From: Opisthorchis felineus | Taxonomy: Eukaryota; Platyhelminthes; Trematoda; Opisthorchiida; Opisthorchiidae | Reading direction: 5' to 3' | Assembly (NCBI GenBank): GCA_004794785.1 | Contig: SJOL01008583.1 | Location: forward strand, 128,106-192,105 | DNA length: 64,000 nt | Shown here: positions 35,777 to 47,700 of the stretch, piece by piece | How positions within the stretch are numbered: position 1 is the first letter of the stretch | How the letters are laid out: every line of letters begins with the position of its first letter | Translations under genes and position numbers: made by a program | The notes under the pieces: model-generated | What the model was told of the DNA's origin: nothing | The model's database searches: none | What the model saw: only the letters and a program-made list of their open reading frames with translations

Positions 35777-37379
35777 CCATATGAGCACGCCCATGTAGTC
35801 GCAGTGTTGGACAACGCCGGCGGGGGTCTAATTTGAGTCGGAATGATGCCGGTATTCAGCAGGTTCCGACGCTGTCCCGACGAAAAACTCTTAAGCACCT
35901 TCCTGTGGAAAATTAATGTGGAATTCGTTGATGGTTTCTTACATCGGCTTCTTCCATTCATGCAACCACATGGCAATACCGGCGACTAGCATAACATTTG
36001 CATTTTAGCGAAAGTCTTGCCAAGCACTTAACTGTGTCCTTGTATCTTTGGATTTTAAATCACTTTACAAATTAATGATCAGTGTCCTCGGAGAACAGTT
36101 TATATGTCCACACCTTATTGTTAGGGTTTTCAAGCAGTGGACTGTAGAGGAACTTGTTTTAACGTATGGTGACGTTGAGGTATTACGTCGTCTAACTCAA
36201 CATATACGATGTGAGTAGAAGACTCCATCTCATCGATGAACGCAACTGCTGGACCAATATGGACGCATATTAAAGCACCCAGTAAACACGCCACCGGTGG
36301 CCATCGATAGCCAAGGGTGGCAAATAGGGGTAGCACATTACGCTTGCCACCGGTGGCTAAGGTCGGCCAAAGCTGGCTTTGGCTTTTTTCCAAAAATTTT
36401 CTGAACCCATTGCAGCCGAATGAGACTAACGGTTGCATCCCTAAATTAGCTGACGCATATGTACCAGCTAACTGACTGCGTCCCAGATTAATCGCTCTCA
36501 GCACAACCTCACGACATCTGAATTATAACGGAACGCCCTACCTAATTACCAACCGCGTCGCGCTTGAGACAACAGGCTGCATGGTCAAAGGATAACGAGG
36601 TAAGTGCAAAAATATAGATAGAATAATAATAGAATAACATCACTGTTTTTTGTCAGTCCACTCCAAATTTTCTGTTTCCAGGGATTAGACCAAAAGATTC
36701 TTTGAACCAAGACTGATTTGTTTTCTCTGTGAAGACCGCTGTGACAGTCGAGTGTATGGCCACAGAGTACATAATGGCTAAATCGGCAAGTGTCAGTATA
36801 GAACAATTATCTTACCCTTTGTTAGCCCTGGTAAATCTGTGCATGAGATAGATCTTTTTATCTTCGCCTTTTGACCAAGTAACTTGGTCTGTGAAGCCAG
36901 GGCAAAAAGAGCACGCAGCATGTTTCTGAGTGACAGACAGAGGTCACAGCAGCTCAGTCTCAAAAAAGAAAAAACTTTTAATAATAAAAGGGTGATTGGG
37001 TTAAGGTACTCACTTATTGTTCGTTGAATTCCACGTCTAATAATCTAACGCATGTTACGCTTTGAGCAAAGTCACCGTAAGTTTTAAAAAATAGGTTGGG
37101 AAAATGTATAGACCGCAATAAACATATCACGGTAATTTCCATAAACAGCGGTATCAATCATACCTGAGAGTACACCAGGTCCTACGCAAAGTAGAGCGTC
37201 TAAACTGTTGCTTTCCAGAGACCGTAATATTAGCGAAATATTACAGCCGTGTCGGTTCTCTCCCCACAGAGTAAACAGACCTGAGAAGACTATTCACACT
37301 TTCTGAAATGATAATGCCTTTGCCTCTCCGCCTCATCACGTTCTGAGGATACTTAAGGGAATCAAAAATCGTTACCCGG
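35777..37379. other. Intergenic sequence
   Basis: Nothing coding is recognised. It includes the short GCCACCGGTGGC repeat cluster at 36290-36357. Confidence 0.45.
36290..36357. repeat. Clustered palindromic GCCACCGGTGGC motifs
   Basis: Two exact copies of the palindrome GCCACCGGTGGC (36290-36301 and 36346-36357) flank a diverged copy GCCAAGGGTGGC (36310-36321). A further GGC-rich inverted stretch, GCCAAAGCTGGCTTTGGC, follows at about 36366. The function is unknown. Confidence 0.7.
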
Positions 37380-37439
37380 GTGCAATACATTTACATAACA
37401 CTGGTCGACGACCGTCCCTTAGCCACCGGTGACCATGTA

Positions 37440-37625
37440 TTTACTGGGCAGCTGCCACGGGCAGTACAGCTTAAATGGACAGACTTTGTAGTTAACCGTA
37501 TAAACGGAAGGAGAAATTATCCTTCTATCAGGTTGCCCAAGTTCTCCGAAAAACGCACTTCGGTAGCCAGTGGCATGTACGGTCTAATCGCAGGATCTGG
37601 GGAAAGTTTTTTCTTAAATGGTCGA
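37440..37625 (+). pseudogene. Old BEL/Pao gag fragment
   Basis: The translation LPRAVQLKWTDFV...KRTSVASGMYGLIAGS lines up residue by residue with a segment of the BEL gag at 49.89-50.03 kb (LPYTLQQKWAEFV...RARVVSSRYGILAGS), with the same spacing. The flanking sequence no longer aligns by eye. It is a short, old, independent fragment of the same class of element. Confidence 0.7.
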
Positions 37626-38104
37626 CTGGCTGATAGTCGTCGCAAGGTATCCATGGCCTCAGCTGATTCCGGCTCACGAGCATCTTATCGTGGTAGATAT
37701 GATTTGGATTTGTGCATGGAGGTTGCAAGTGGCTCTAAAAACGAGACGTTTTGAGAACGGGAAAGAGGTGTTTCAGATTATTTAACCTAGTCATACGGCT
37801 CTACTGTACAAAATTTCTACGCCTGCGGCGCAAGCCATCGTTTGCTGATGCGCCGTAATAACGTAATTGTTGATTCCTCCTGTGAAGCACCGGTGACCAG
37901 CGGTTATTTTTCTTTTGTGTTCTGACCACTCATGAGTAGCGTGATTTACGCCCGTTTATTATAACGCCGTTTTGTCTCCTTGCTGCTCGTTTCCCCGGGT
38001 TTTGCTCCTACTTAAGGTCTGCTTATTCCCTAGCAACTGATATCAATTTTTGTTGCCCGTCCATCTTTGCTTGCAAATTCGTGTCAGCTCTACCTATTTC
38101 CGAG

Positions 38105-38180
38105 CGATTGCTCTGACGATGATCGAACCCAGAGCTTCCCGAATGGCAGCCGGGCGCGTCATCCGCTACACCAACTCGCC
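38105..38180 (-). repeat. tRNA-like segment with Gly(GCC)-type anticodon arm (SINE head or pseudogene)
   Basis: On the minus strand the sequence folds like a tRNA up to the variable loop. The D arm is GTGT / ACGC, and the anticodon stem is CCCGG / TCGGG with a 7-base loop CTGCCAT holding GCC after a T at position 33. This is followed by a GGTTCGATC B box. The T stem (CTGGG against ATCGT) and the acceptor stem do not pair, so a working tRNA is unlikely and a tRNA-derived repeat is favoured. The downstream direction runs toward lower coordinates. Confidence 0.6.
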
Positions 38181-38290
38181 GTCTTGGAAGACCCTAGGTT
38201 ATATGGTACCTACATCACGCCTCTACCAGGTAGTGTGTTGGGATTTGTTTTAAACGGGCCTAAGCGCGCAATCCGATTTATCACGTGACA

Positions 38291-39936
38291 CGAACTGCCG
38301 CATCGGCGATCACGCGTCTTGCGGCGTCATCCCCATTCTGATTGGCTGAAATCTGTATGGCGGGAACATTTGAAAATGGTAAGATGGCAGATTTGCGGTT
38401 TATTATTGACCCTCTCGAACGAAGCATATAATTATAATGGGGCAGTATGTATTAAAGATTTACATTGCTAACAGATTTCCAAATGTAATGAAGATAATAT
38501 GCAATTTCCAATAGTTTAACAAAGCCTGCTTCTGACGAATTTAATCGTCCATGTTGTCCCTAAATGTAACTGTATCTCAAAGGGACGATGATATTTGTGT
38601 TTAATTTCGCTAACAAAAAAGTGAACAATTAGACTAGCCCAATATTAGCAGTTATTGCTTGTTCGTTTACTGTTTTCACTCAGCGTCGATCAGTGGTTAT
38701 GATACAGGTAATCGTTCGGTGGAAGCGATTTGCATACGCGTAATTGTATGTGTTGCCCTAAGCACACATCTCGAAGGCCGTGCATCATGCGAATTGTGCT
38801 CAGTAGGCGCAGGGACCGGTATTTTCATTGACAGCCCTAACTCTGGTTTATAATAACGGAACTACCGGTGCATCCTTCGCAGCCAACGGATCAACGATAG
38901 TGTCTGCGGTTATGCCAGAGCAGGTCAGCTATTTTCTTTTTCAGGTATATCACCCTTTAACGCAAAGTATTGCGTAGACATAAAAAAAGGTTTACCGATC
39001 ATTGGGAAACCCAGAAGAATGAGATCAATTGTTGGGCTATCTAGTGACCGTTGCTTGCTACGCTTGTTTGTTTATGTCACGATTGTTGGTCTGGAACCTT
39101 GGTAACTCAGTTTTCGCTGGAAAGCATTCTTTCCAGTTGTCGTCCACACAAATCGCCTTCAGAGAATCACCGCTCCCTCTTGCCTCCAAGGCGTGCTTGT
39201 TACGTGTTTGACGAGGATGGCTTGCACGCATTTGTGATTCTACATGCCATCTAAGTAACAACCGACGAGCTCCCAAGCCCAAGGTGCACCTGCATCCTAA
39301 AATCATCGGGTTGAATAACATTTTTGTTTGATGAGTGTGTAACGAATAATCGGTGTGCGAGTAACACGTTTGAAGTTAGGCCTAATCCACATGTAGGCTT
39401 CGGGGCTGCTGCATACATTACGAAACATATGCTGCTAGAGGCGATGCTATGTTATCCTAGAAGCACTAGGTTTCGGGACCAGTCTCAAGGTATAGACGAA
39501 ACAGGAAAGTTACGCCCCTCTTTCTCACCTACGCAAGCTTGTCTTCAACGCAAGGCCTGGATGCCTTGGTTGCCGTGACGCTTGCGTTGTCTGGAAATAT
39601 GAAGCCATTTTTTGGGAAACATAATTTTATTGACTGATTGCAAGCAAATTACAGAATCATCAAAAATGTGTTCCGCAGTGGTACCTGGGACATAAATGAG
39701 AAAAGGATTAGTAAAAACAACCTAATGGAAACGACCAGAGCCCCGTTCGCCCAGCCTGCGTGAGAGACGCACACTGGTTGCCACTGCCGCACCACGTTGA
39801 GGAGGGGATGGATGTTACGGCAGAAGAAACCCACCCGCCACCCGCACACCCAACAAGGCATGACAGTTAACAAATGTGAACTTCATTAATAAACGAAACT
39901 TACCTTCGTCTCCCTAAGTGCGTTTACCTAGGGAGC
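38291..39936. other. Intergenic sequence with nothing recognised
   Basis: Short overlapping frames on both strands (for example 39029-39254 and 39058-39321) have no known domain. The right end may include the distal end of the MULE-like element, but I could not find terminal inverted repeats. Confidence 0.4.
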
Positions 39937-42245
39937 TCACTCCGATATGCGGTTATGCTGATCACGCATAGGGTAAAGGAACGTCGGCCTGTCAAGCGAA
40001 CTGCCAATGCAACCGCAATGCAGCCACACGTGACAATAGTCGCATTGCACCCAAGCTATCATCGACCCCTCACGGGCGCTCTCACATGAATTGCAGACAC
40101 CGCAGATATCAGCGTCAATATGTGACGCCATTGGCTCCTTCTTATGGTGCATTGCCACGGTATTGTACCTCGCACCTTGTGGTCACGCACCTTTATACTC
40201 CACAGGTAATAGTTATCACCCTGCAGGTCGAAGGTCTCGTCTAGCCCGGCCATCTTGTCCCCATAAAACGGCAGAGGACTCTTCCTGGCGCGCCTGCGTG
40301 TGGTGGCGTTGGGGGTGCTAGGTTGATTGTTGCGCCTCACAGGCGCGTCTACGGCTAGCAATGCTACCCACCACCAGTAGCTGCCAAGGATTTGGACGCC
40401 GCTGTCAGCATTTGCACCCTTGATGCGCCTCTGACACCTTCTGTGGATAACACGCAGCTTGGCACACGACCTGCGCAAACCTGGTCAGCAAACGTTCCGA
40501 CGGCAAGCATCGAAATCAGACGAACCCAAGCGGACAATTGCCTGGCAAATATGCGGTGAGATATTGCGAGCAACAATTAGCTTAGATGACTTGCCCTTGG
40601 GTGCTGCCTGTACTAACACACTATTTTCAGCAAAAGTAGCCGATGGTTGAATATCGTTCGGCTGACCATGATACTCGGCAGCAAAGGCCATATGGCGACA
40701 TGGCAACAACCATGAGCTCGTAAAAGAGCACGAGCACTTCATGGGTTCTCTTAATTGTAGGTGACTGCCGTCGCGAAATCCAGGTACGATTCTGTGCTGT
40801 GGGCCAACTCCGCTCTTTTACTGTGGTTGTGACGAACCCTATCCTGGGCGTATGGCGTTAGCCGGCCCAAACACTCCAAATGAGATGGTAATGTCACACC
40901 TTCCGGTCGGCCACGCACTAGTGGGACGCCTACTAGTCTTCTAATTGCTCATTCCTGTTTATAATAGCCTGGACACAGGTGAGCGATGAGGAAGACTCCG
41001 TAAGCTTCCACTTAATATACCTGTTGGCGGATTCGACGCGGTTAGTGGTTTCATTACCAAGGGTAACAGCATGCTTCCGAGCATGCTTAGCCCAGGTACT
41101 CAGGTCGGTTAACCAGTGCTTGCTGAGGTAGGACCAGTAGTCCTGCTTCCGGCTTCTGATACTGGTGGCATAGACCTCAAACTCGCTCACGTCCCTACAA
41201 TGCACCATTCTCTTGGACCAGGCAAACAGGACTTCTTTATCCGATTGAGTCACTTCCCTAAGCTTATTAATCCTAACTTTTAAGCTTTGTAAGACATGAA
41301 AAGAACAAAAAATGACAGCGGCTTTGGGCATCGCTGCCTTCAGGCCACTTAATTGTGACTTATTTTTGTCTACCACAATCGTTCACACTACATTCACTGG
41401 GGACATCATTCTCACAAAATGTTCAACGGTAATATCATAACATTCTTGTGACTCATTTCGGATAAATGAGTAAAACACACTTCGACCAACACCATTACAA
41501 TCGGTGATCACCACATGCCACAGGTGGTAATCACCTCTGTTACACTGATACGTTAAATCGGCCCGAGCTACATCACAGTACTTCGCAAACAAACCACACA
41601 GACGAACGGAAGTAAACGACAGAACATTCAAACTACCATCATCACAAATAGACACAGCCAGTGGTCCAAATGTGCACAACGCCTCTCGGATACCCTGCAA
41701 ACCACAAACAGGATAATCCAAGCGGCGCAGTTTATCGCGCAGGACCCGCACATCATTGCTTGTTAAGTCTATTCCATAGATTTTCCGGACATAGTCACGG
41801 ACTTCCATGGAAGACTTAAAGCACCTCAACAAACCAAACACTACACATTCCTGCTGGGCATTCAGATGCAGGTTTGCTGCGTACACTTGCCAGTCAGATG
41901 TATGCAGGTCATGCGAATGTTGCATGTTGAAACTGACGATTACAAGGCGACCGTCACGGTGAAGGACACGCATGAACGCCCGGCAGTAGAAATCAGCGTA
42001 CCTGATTATATGTTATTCGAATGATTATGCATCCAATTATCAACATACCGACGACCCTTTTTAGTAGCGTTCCAGTGTGAACGCGCATGTGCGCATTTGT
42101 ACACCATGAACGCACAACAGACTGATGGTGGGAGTACTTCACCCACATTCTGTTCATATTTTGCCACCGACAAATTGTGTCGGCGGGCATAACACGTGTC
42201 CGTTCCCTGTTGGAATTCTCGCGGCTTGAAATCGAATTCTGCCAA
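39937..42245 (-). mobile_element. MULE-like DNA transposon (ZSWIM-type transposase, broken)
   Basis: Read on the minus strand, the parts come in the order expected for a MULE transposase related to ZSWIM proteins. An N-terminal module (42245-42006) leads into the transposase core (41973-41383 and 41376-40933). A SWIM zinc finger follows (CSCSFTSSWLLPCRH, about 40736-40692), and last a PHD-type zinc cluster (ICGVCNSCES...VQCDYCHVWLHCGC, about 40115-40010). The core shows VVDKN followed by FCSFHVLQSLK and the late catalytic glutamate context NRVESANRYIKW. Breaks seen are one in-frame TGA at about 41380 inside the core, stops at about 40930, and two or more frame changes. No terminal inverted repeats were found. 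It is relatively young compared with other relics here. Confidence 0.8.
40933..41973 (-). pseudogene. MULE transposase core, interrupted by one stop
   Basis: Two collinear open frames in the same phase (196 and 147 codons) are separated by a single TGA near 41380. The first has a helical DNA-binding-like part (EVRDYVRKIYGIDLTSNDVR) and then the start of the DDE domain (DYHLWHVVITDCNGVGRSVF). The second carries VVDKN, the SFHVLQ histidine and the glutamate segment. The enzyme family cuts element ends and joins them to new sites. The single stop and otherwise clean frame suggest recent inactivation, or that the stop is an assembly or allelic difference. Confidence 0.75.
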
Positions 42246-43149
42246 GGAGCCACACTCACGACTGGGAAATTACTCCAACATCTGTCCGGTTACGTTGCGT
42301 TCATCCGAGGATAAGTTCTGCGAACCTACAAGACATTGTACTACAAAAAACATCTCACTTGACAGCAATCCACTGGAAGAGGTACTTGTCTTCGGCAAAA
42401 TAGTTACCGGCCGTACCGTCGTTGATACCGTACTGGTCGCCTTTAACATGCCGTGGGCACCCGGCCGCAAGCGGAACAAGCAAGAAATGACCAGTTGTGG
42501 CTCCGCACTGGTTTATATGCCATCCTAACGTAAGGCCCCTATGGCCTTTAGACACCAGAAGCCAGGTCCAGACCGCAAGACGCTAACTGTGGCAGCATCG
42601 CGCCATCAGTAAAAGACAGTTCCTTACCTCTCAAACGTGTTGATGGTTTTCTGCACCGTTATCTCTATATACGGCCAAATTACACCGACTGACTGCCCGT
42701 ATCTGTGCGGTTGTACATCGTGCATTACTTACTTGCTGTTGCTTCCAGAAGGCCTCGCTGTTTCACTGACCGTTTTTTCTGCTGCTGATTGCGCCATTTT
42801 TGACTGTACGCTTTGCTTAATTCACGACGCTCATTAACCCGTTTTTCTATAGAACGAGTTGTTACCATTTCGCAATCTACTGCCCACTTCGTTTCCCACT
42901 GCCTTCTGAATACAAACTACGTATGGTCCGATAGCTCCAGTTGTCCTGTGAGATACTTAGCTCCCTGGATCTTACAATGATTATCTGCTATTGTGGACAT
43001 TTGCGACGCAACATCGGGCGAGGCAATTGCTTTTCTGGTTACGCACCAGGAAGAGTAAGATGATCCCAAGTTTTTACGAGTATTTGCGCTTTCACTGATA
43101 ACAACTTAGATGGGACATTTATCTAAAACAGTTATAGGTCTTACAGGCT
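42246..43149. other. Intergenic sequence with nothing recognised
   Basis: It holds only overlapping short frames on both strands near 42196-42555, which may be part of the 5' flank of the MULE-like element. Confidence 0.4.
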
Positions 43150-44780
43150 TATAATAATAATAATGTTTATTCCCAACTAGTGGGTAGCATACATTCATGC
43201 ATGATCATAAAGTTACAGTCAGAATAAATGCATGACTGGTAGGGCTTGTGGGTACCGGGAATTTCGTGGAAAAGGGACGGCGACATAAACAGTGGGCATT
43301 ACCCGAATTAGACTTGGTCAAGCCTGAGGCGGCATGGGTAGGGAACTGAAGTGGGGAACATATCAGATGAGAAAAGATACGATCGTTAAGATTAGAAAGT
43401 GGCGGGCAAAAACAATACGAGGGAATGCATAGCAAGAGGCATCCTGCCTGGTACGTGATAAAAATAATTTTAAAAAACCTCAATCTGCAGAAAAAGTGGA
43501 ACCAGAATAACGGATCAGGAGAGGCAGCAGAACTGCCACGATCTGACCGGCCGATTTGAACTGAAGCCTAAAACCGTTACTGAGGCTTCGTATCCTTGGG
43601 CTGTTAGGCGTATGGCCAGAGTCACGAAAAGCGTAAGTGGGGGAGTATGCGGTACGGATAAATGGTAGTGGGAGACTCAGAATGACAGTGTGCAGTGAAA
43701 CTGGAGGAACTCACTAGTGTTGCTGCTGGAGCGTAGTCGGGTGTAAAAGGTTCCTTGGGAGAAGGAGTTCACGCAAACGCACAAGAAGGAACGCGAACTG
43801 CACGGAAAATACTGACTTGGTGAGGAGTACAAAGTAAAAGACACCGAGATGTTTAGATCCAATGGAAGGTTCAGCAGATTGGAATGAACGCCTCCCGGGG
43901 GCGGCTGGGACCATATGAAAATTTTTATTGTGGTTGTAGGTAAGGGAACGAGTGGGCGAGAGGGCGCAGTCAAAGTAGGAAGTGAGCAGTTGCGGGTATG
44001 CCATCAAACTGAGTATGGCAGTGCGTGCCATCACTGCACTGAGATACGTCAGTTTCTGTACAGCCCCGTGACGGACGTCGTGATTGAGGTCGTTGGGCTG
44101 GGATGTGCAGTTCTGTCAGCAGTGGGATGTGGGTTTGCCAAGGGATTCCGCAGAGAGAGCAAGACCAATGTAATGTCGTAGGTAGTATTCGTTTTTTGTC
44201 CGGTCGGGGATCCCTTCAGGTGTAATTCACAGATCGGGTGGAGTAGATAACGGCCAAACAGGACGTCCATAGCACGTATTACCGCAGGTCGAAGCTTGAG
44301 ACGAAGATGAGATAGGATGAGATCAACAAAGCCTAGAGAGTTATAGGAGTCATCAGACAGGATATAGTCCTTTAAGAAAAAAACGGAACGTTTGCTACAG
44401 TTAAGGTGCTGGCGACAAATGGATAAATGAGAGGGGATAAGGATGGATCTGCACTCAGTAGTCTAGTCATCAAAGCCAAGCTGAGATTTCCAATATATGC
44501 TATTATGCTACCTGAGACAAAGGACAGTACGATGTAAGTAGGGAGAGAGGCGGCGTTGTAAGGGACTGGCGTGGGTGGATCCTCTTAATAGGTGGACTAG
44601 ATTTCATGAAGGTTAATAGTGAGTTGGACAATACTGGGACAATATAGGATGGAAGGTGAACGTAAGGGGAATGGCCACTAGTCCCCGAAGCATTGCTATC
44701 AGCTCCAGTCTGAAAGTGGGGAATGGCGAAAAAAACTTTCGACGCTAGCATCAACAAACGTGATGCCAAAATTATTGAAC
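43150..44780 (-). mobile_element. 1.6-kb interspersed repeat with ATT-microsatellite tail, copy 1
   Basis: On the minus strand this segment matches, over its whole length, the plus-strand segment at about 60015-61609. Shared translated blocks include NHNKNFHMVPAAPGRRSFQS, HPICELHLKGSPTG and NLNDRIFSHLICS. Both copies end with AATAAA followed by an ATT repeat (here the complements of 43166-43171 and 43151-43164). A 3' simple-repeat tail is typical of non-LTR retrotransposons or retroposed RNAs. I see no reverse-transcriptase motif, so this is the 3' part or UTR of a LINE or a non-autonomous retroposon. Several frames are partly open but broken. Confidence 0.75.
43151..43171 (-). repeat. ATT-repeat tail with AATAAA signal (copy 1)
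   Basis: On the minus strand AATAAA (43171-43166) is followed directly by about five ATT units, identical in layout to copy 2 at 61586-61609. It marks the 3' end of the repeat. Confidence 0.85.
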
Positions 44781-47700
44781 CCTCATCCATACGAGAGGTT
44801 TTTAGGACAAATACAGCCTCCTTCTGTATTCCGTGCCTTTAACAGGAAAGTCGGACTACCGTTAATGAGGTCTATATTCTACCGTCCCTGTCAATTGAAA
44901 ACGATTCTGTGCAATCTGACATTTCACAGTGCTTTCATCCCTGGAATTTCCACCGCTTTCACTTCGTAATAAACGCGTCTGCCTGCTATTTTTCTGCAAC
45001 GTATCTCAGACTCATAGGAAAACAAGTTAAAGTTTGAGCCTTAAGTCAAAAATTAAAATCACCCTACATGTGGGTTATTCATGAACCAACGAATTCATAC
45101 CCACAAAATATTGCTAATGCCGGTTGTGGTAACGGCCAGTAGCACCTGCCTCGTGGTCAATTGGTGGACATGCATGAACCGGACTTCAGGGAATCAGATG
45201 ATGACGTGTGTCCAAGTTACTGGGTAGAGAATAGGTAAGCCGTGCTTATCGTGGGGTCGTCCACTGGCCTTAGAGATTAACATAATTGAATTAACTTGCC
45301 ATTGAGACGTGAGAACGTTGTGCCTCCCGGAAACCAAACTTCAGGCTCCTGGATGGTAATGGGTTACGAGACAAGTGCTGGAAGACACTAAATGCGAACT
45401 ACAAAATGTTTAGGCGCCAAAAGCGGTCCTGCTCACGGGGATGTGACACGTTGAGTCCTCTCACCTGGCTTCGTCTTTGCTTTGCGCAAACCTGACTGCG
45501 CTGCGGCATCTGGTGGAGATGCCTCAAGCGAAATCCTTTCGCGAGACTTCAATATATATTGTGAGCCCACGACTGCTTTGAGTTAACAGTCAATAATGAA
45601 AGCCGCTACCATAGCTGAGGCTCAAAAATTACTCAGATGGAACGAAACCAACTTCACTGGCACCGAATCAGCGTTAAGATTAATGATTCAAGCTCTGATA
45701 CCAAGCAATATGCCATGGGACATGTTGGAAGGTCGAATACTCCGACATTTTAGTCCTTCGGCATGCAGCCACAGACAAGTTGTTTGAGGGCGTATGGTTC
45801 GCTGATTTAGACGCGTCTTGCAATCTTATGTAAGACAACAACACTTATCGACGAAACACGGTGACTTACTTAGTAGAGCTAGAAAGAATCCTCATCAATA
45901 GTTCTCCAACTTCGGCGTCTGACTGCCCGACACAATGTACAATCGTCACCCTAAACAACCCGTCACTTCTTTAGGGAAACCTTGGGAGTGACAGCAAAGA
46001 AGTTAACTTGCAGTAGTACTGCACCTGTCCATGAATGCAGTCAAAAACACGTGGCGAATGTCCCTGGAAGAGGTGGTTTAGAGAGTATTCACCGAACTTG
46101 CAAATCAGAAGAAATGCTTGACACCGGAGCGCGATCTGGAGGTTGATGACTTGAGACGGACAAGCGATTAATCGTCCTCAAGAGCTGTGTGGCCCAAGCG
46201 CGTTGTGGCATCATGACACAAAGGACTGCCAGAGGAATATTGTTAACGGACACAAGAAGGGTTTGCTCGTTAATAGGTGACGACTAGTTGTCGCGCACGG
46301 TATTGTCTAACTGTTGTCACGTGGTTCGTTATGAAGACCTTCCTAGCTCCAACTGTGAGAAAAGCCACGCTGGTATTTTGGGGCCTGTGTAAAGCTTGTA
46401 GTTGGATTAAGTGGTTTTGATGTGTGTGACCTTAATTGCACTCGAAATGGTGCGCCGCTTCATTTGAGCCTATTGATGCCGAGAGAGCGCTGTTGAGTTT
46501 TCTAAACACGGCAACGAGATACGGCCCGGGGACCGCTGAATTATCCAATCCACTAAAATGGGATATATCAGAAATAAAGCGTACTAGATGGCTGCGAGCC
46601 ATTCAAATCTGAGAAAAAAGCCTTTTTGACCTGACCAAAGGAGTCTTACACCCACTGCTTGTCTATTAAGTCATTCACCGTACAGAACACTGACCAGTTT
46701 CTCACAGAATTCTTTGCTTCGAAATTGTTTAATCCTGGGTCATTCTTCGCGATTTGCTGCAACTTATTTCGGGATGCGGTGTGAGGTGAAGGTGAAAGCA
46801 ATCGCTAATCCCCTTCATGAGCACGCGTGTCATCATCCCTTAGCGCCCCTAACTGGTAGTGGTTGTTTTCTCCGGAAGACCAATTTAGGAACTGATCGCC
46901 CTACCAAACAGTATGATGATGTTCAAATGAGACCTTTTATGCTTAGGTAGCTTAAACGGGTGTCCTCACCTTGTGCGTCAATCGACAGCAGTAAAAAAAT
47001 TCCTACGACTCTACTCTCAGCCTCATGTTTGGCATTGTCACTGTGTCCATAGGCTTTCCTCTAAATTACCAAAATAGAGTGGGAGCAAGTCCAAAGAGTA
47101 AGTTTGCTACAGACAAATCCTGATGCATATTGCCTTCACAATATACGGGCTTGCCCTTCATTGCATTCCACAAATCGATATGCCGCAAGGAATGACCAGA
47201 TGTTTTCTTCCTTGCCAGATGCAGGCAATATCTAAAGCATTATTGAGTAATTCCATTAACCTCTCTTGTGCAACCAAAGGTTTACTCATTTCATATTTGT
47301 GCGACTGGTCCTGCAACCAGAAGGTACTACGATCGTCATGATTTGGGGTGGTTTCAAAAAGTGCGCGAACCACAACTCTGTTCAAAATAGCTCATTCCCA
47401 GGACACTTCTGTGTGATTCATGCTGTAAATTCACAAAACGTGCTATTAAAAACCACACGAACTCGGCTTTTTCGTTGACAGATACGCCCCAGTCGATTTC
47501 CAACTGTAGTTTCATGTTGCCAGTTTTACTTAAAGGTTTCGTGAAGGTTGAAACTACACGTCATTCTGTTAGTTTGCGAAAACCCAGTCTAGAATATTAG
47601 TAGTCCCTCCAAGCAGGCTTCTGCTATGCATTCGTAAAAGTTTGACGTATTTTACGGGCATTTTACGGGCTGCTGTAAGGGCGTTTAAGTTCCATGGTGT

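Noticed and set aside
22586..38180. The three tRNA-like segments as functional tRNA genes
   Set aside because: The T stem and acceptor stem do not pair in the best case, and the other two have poor stems overall.
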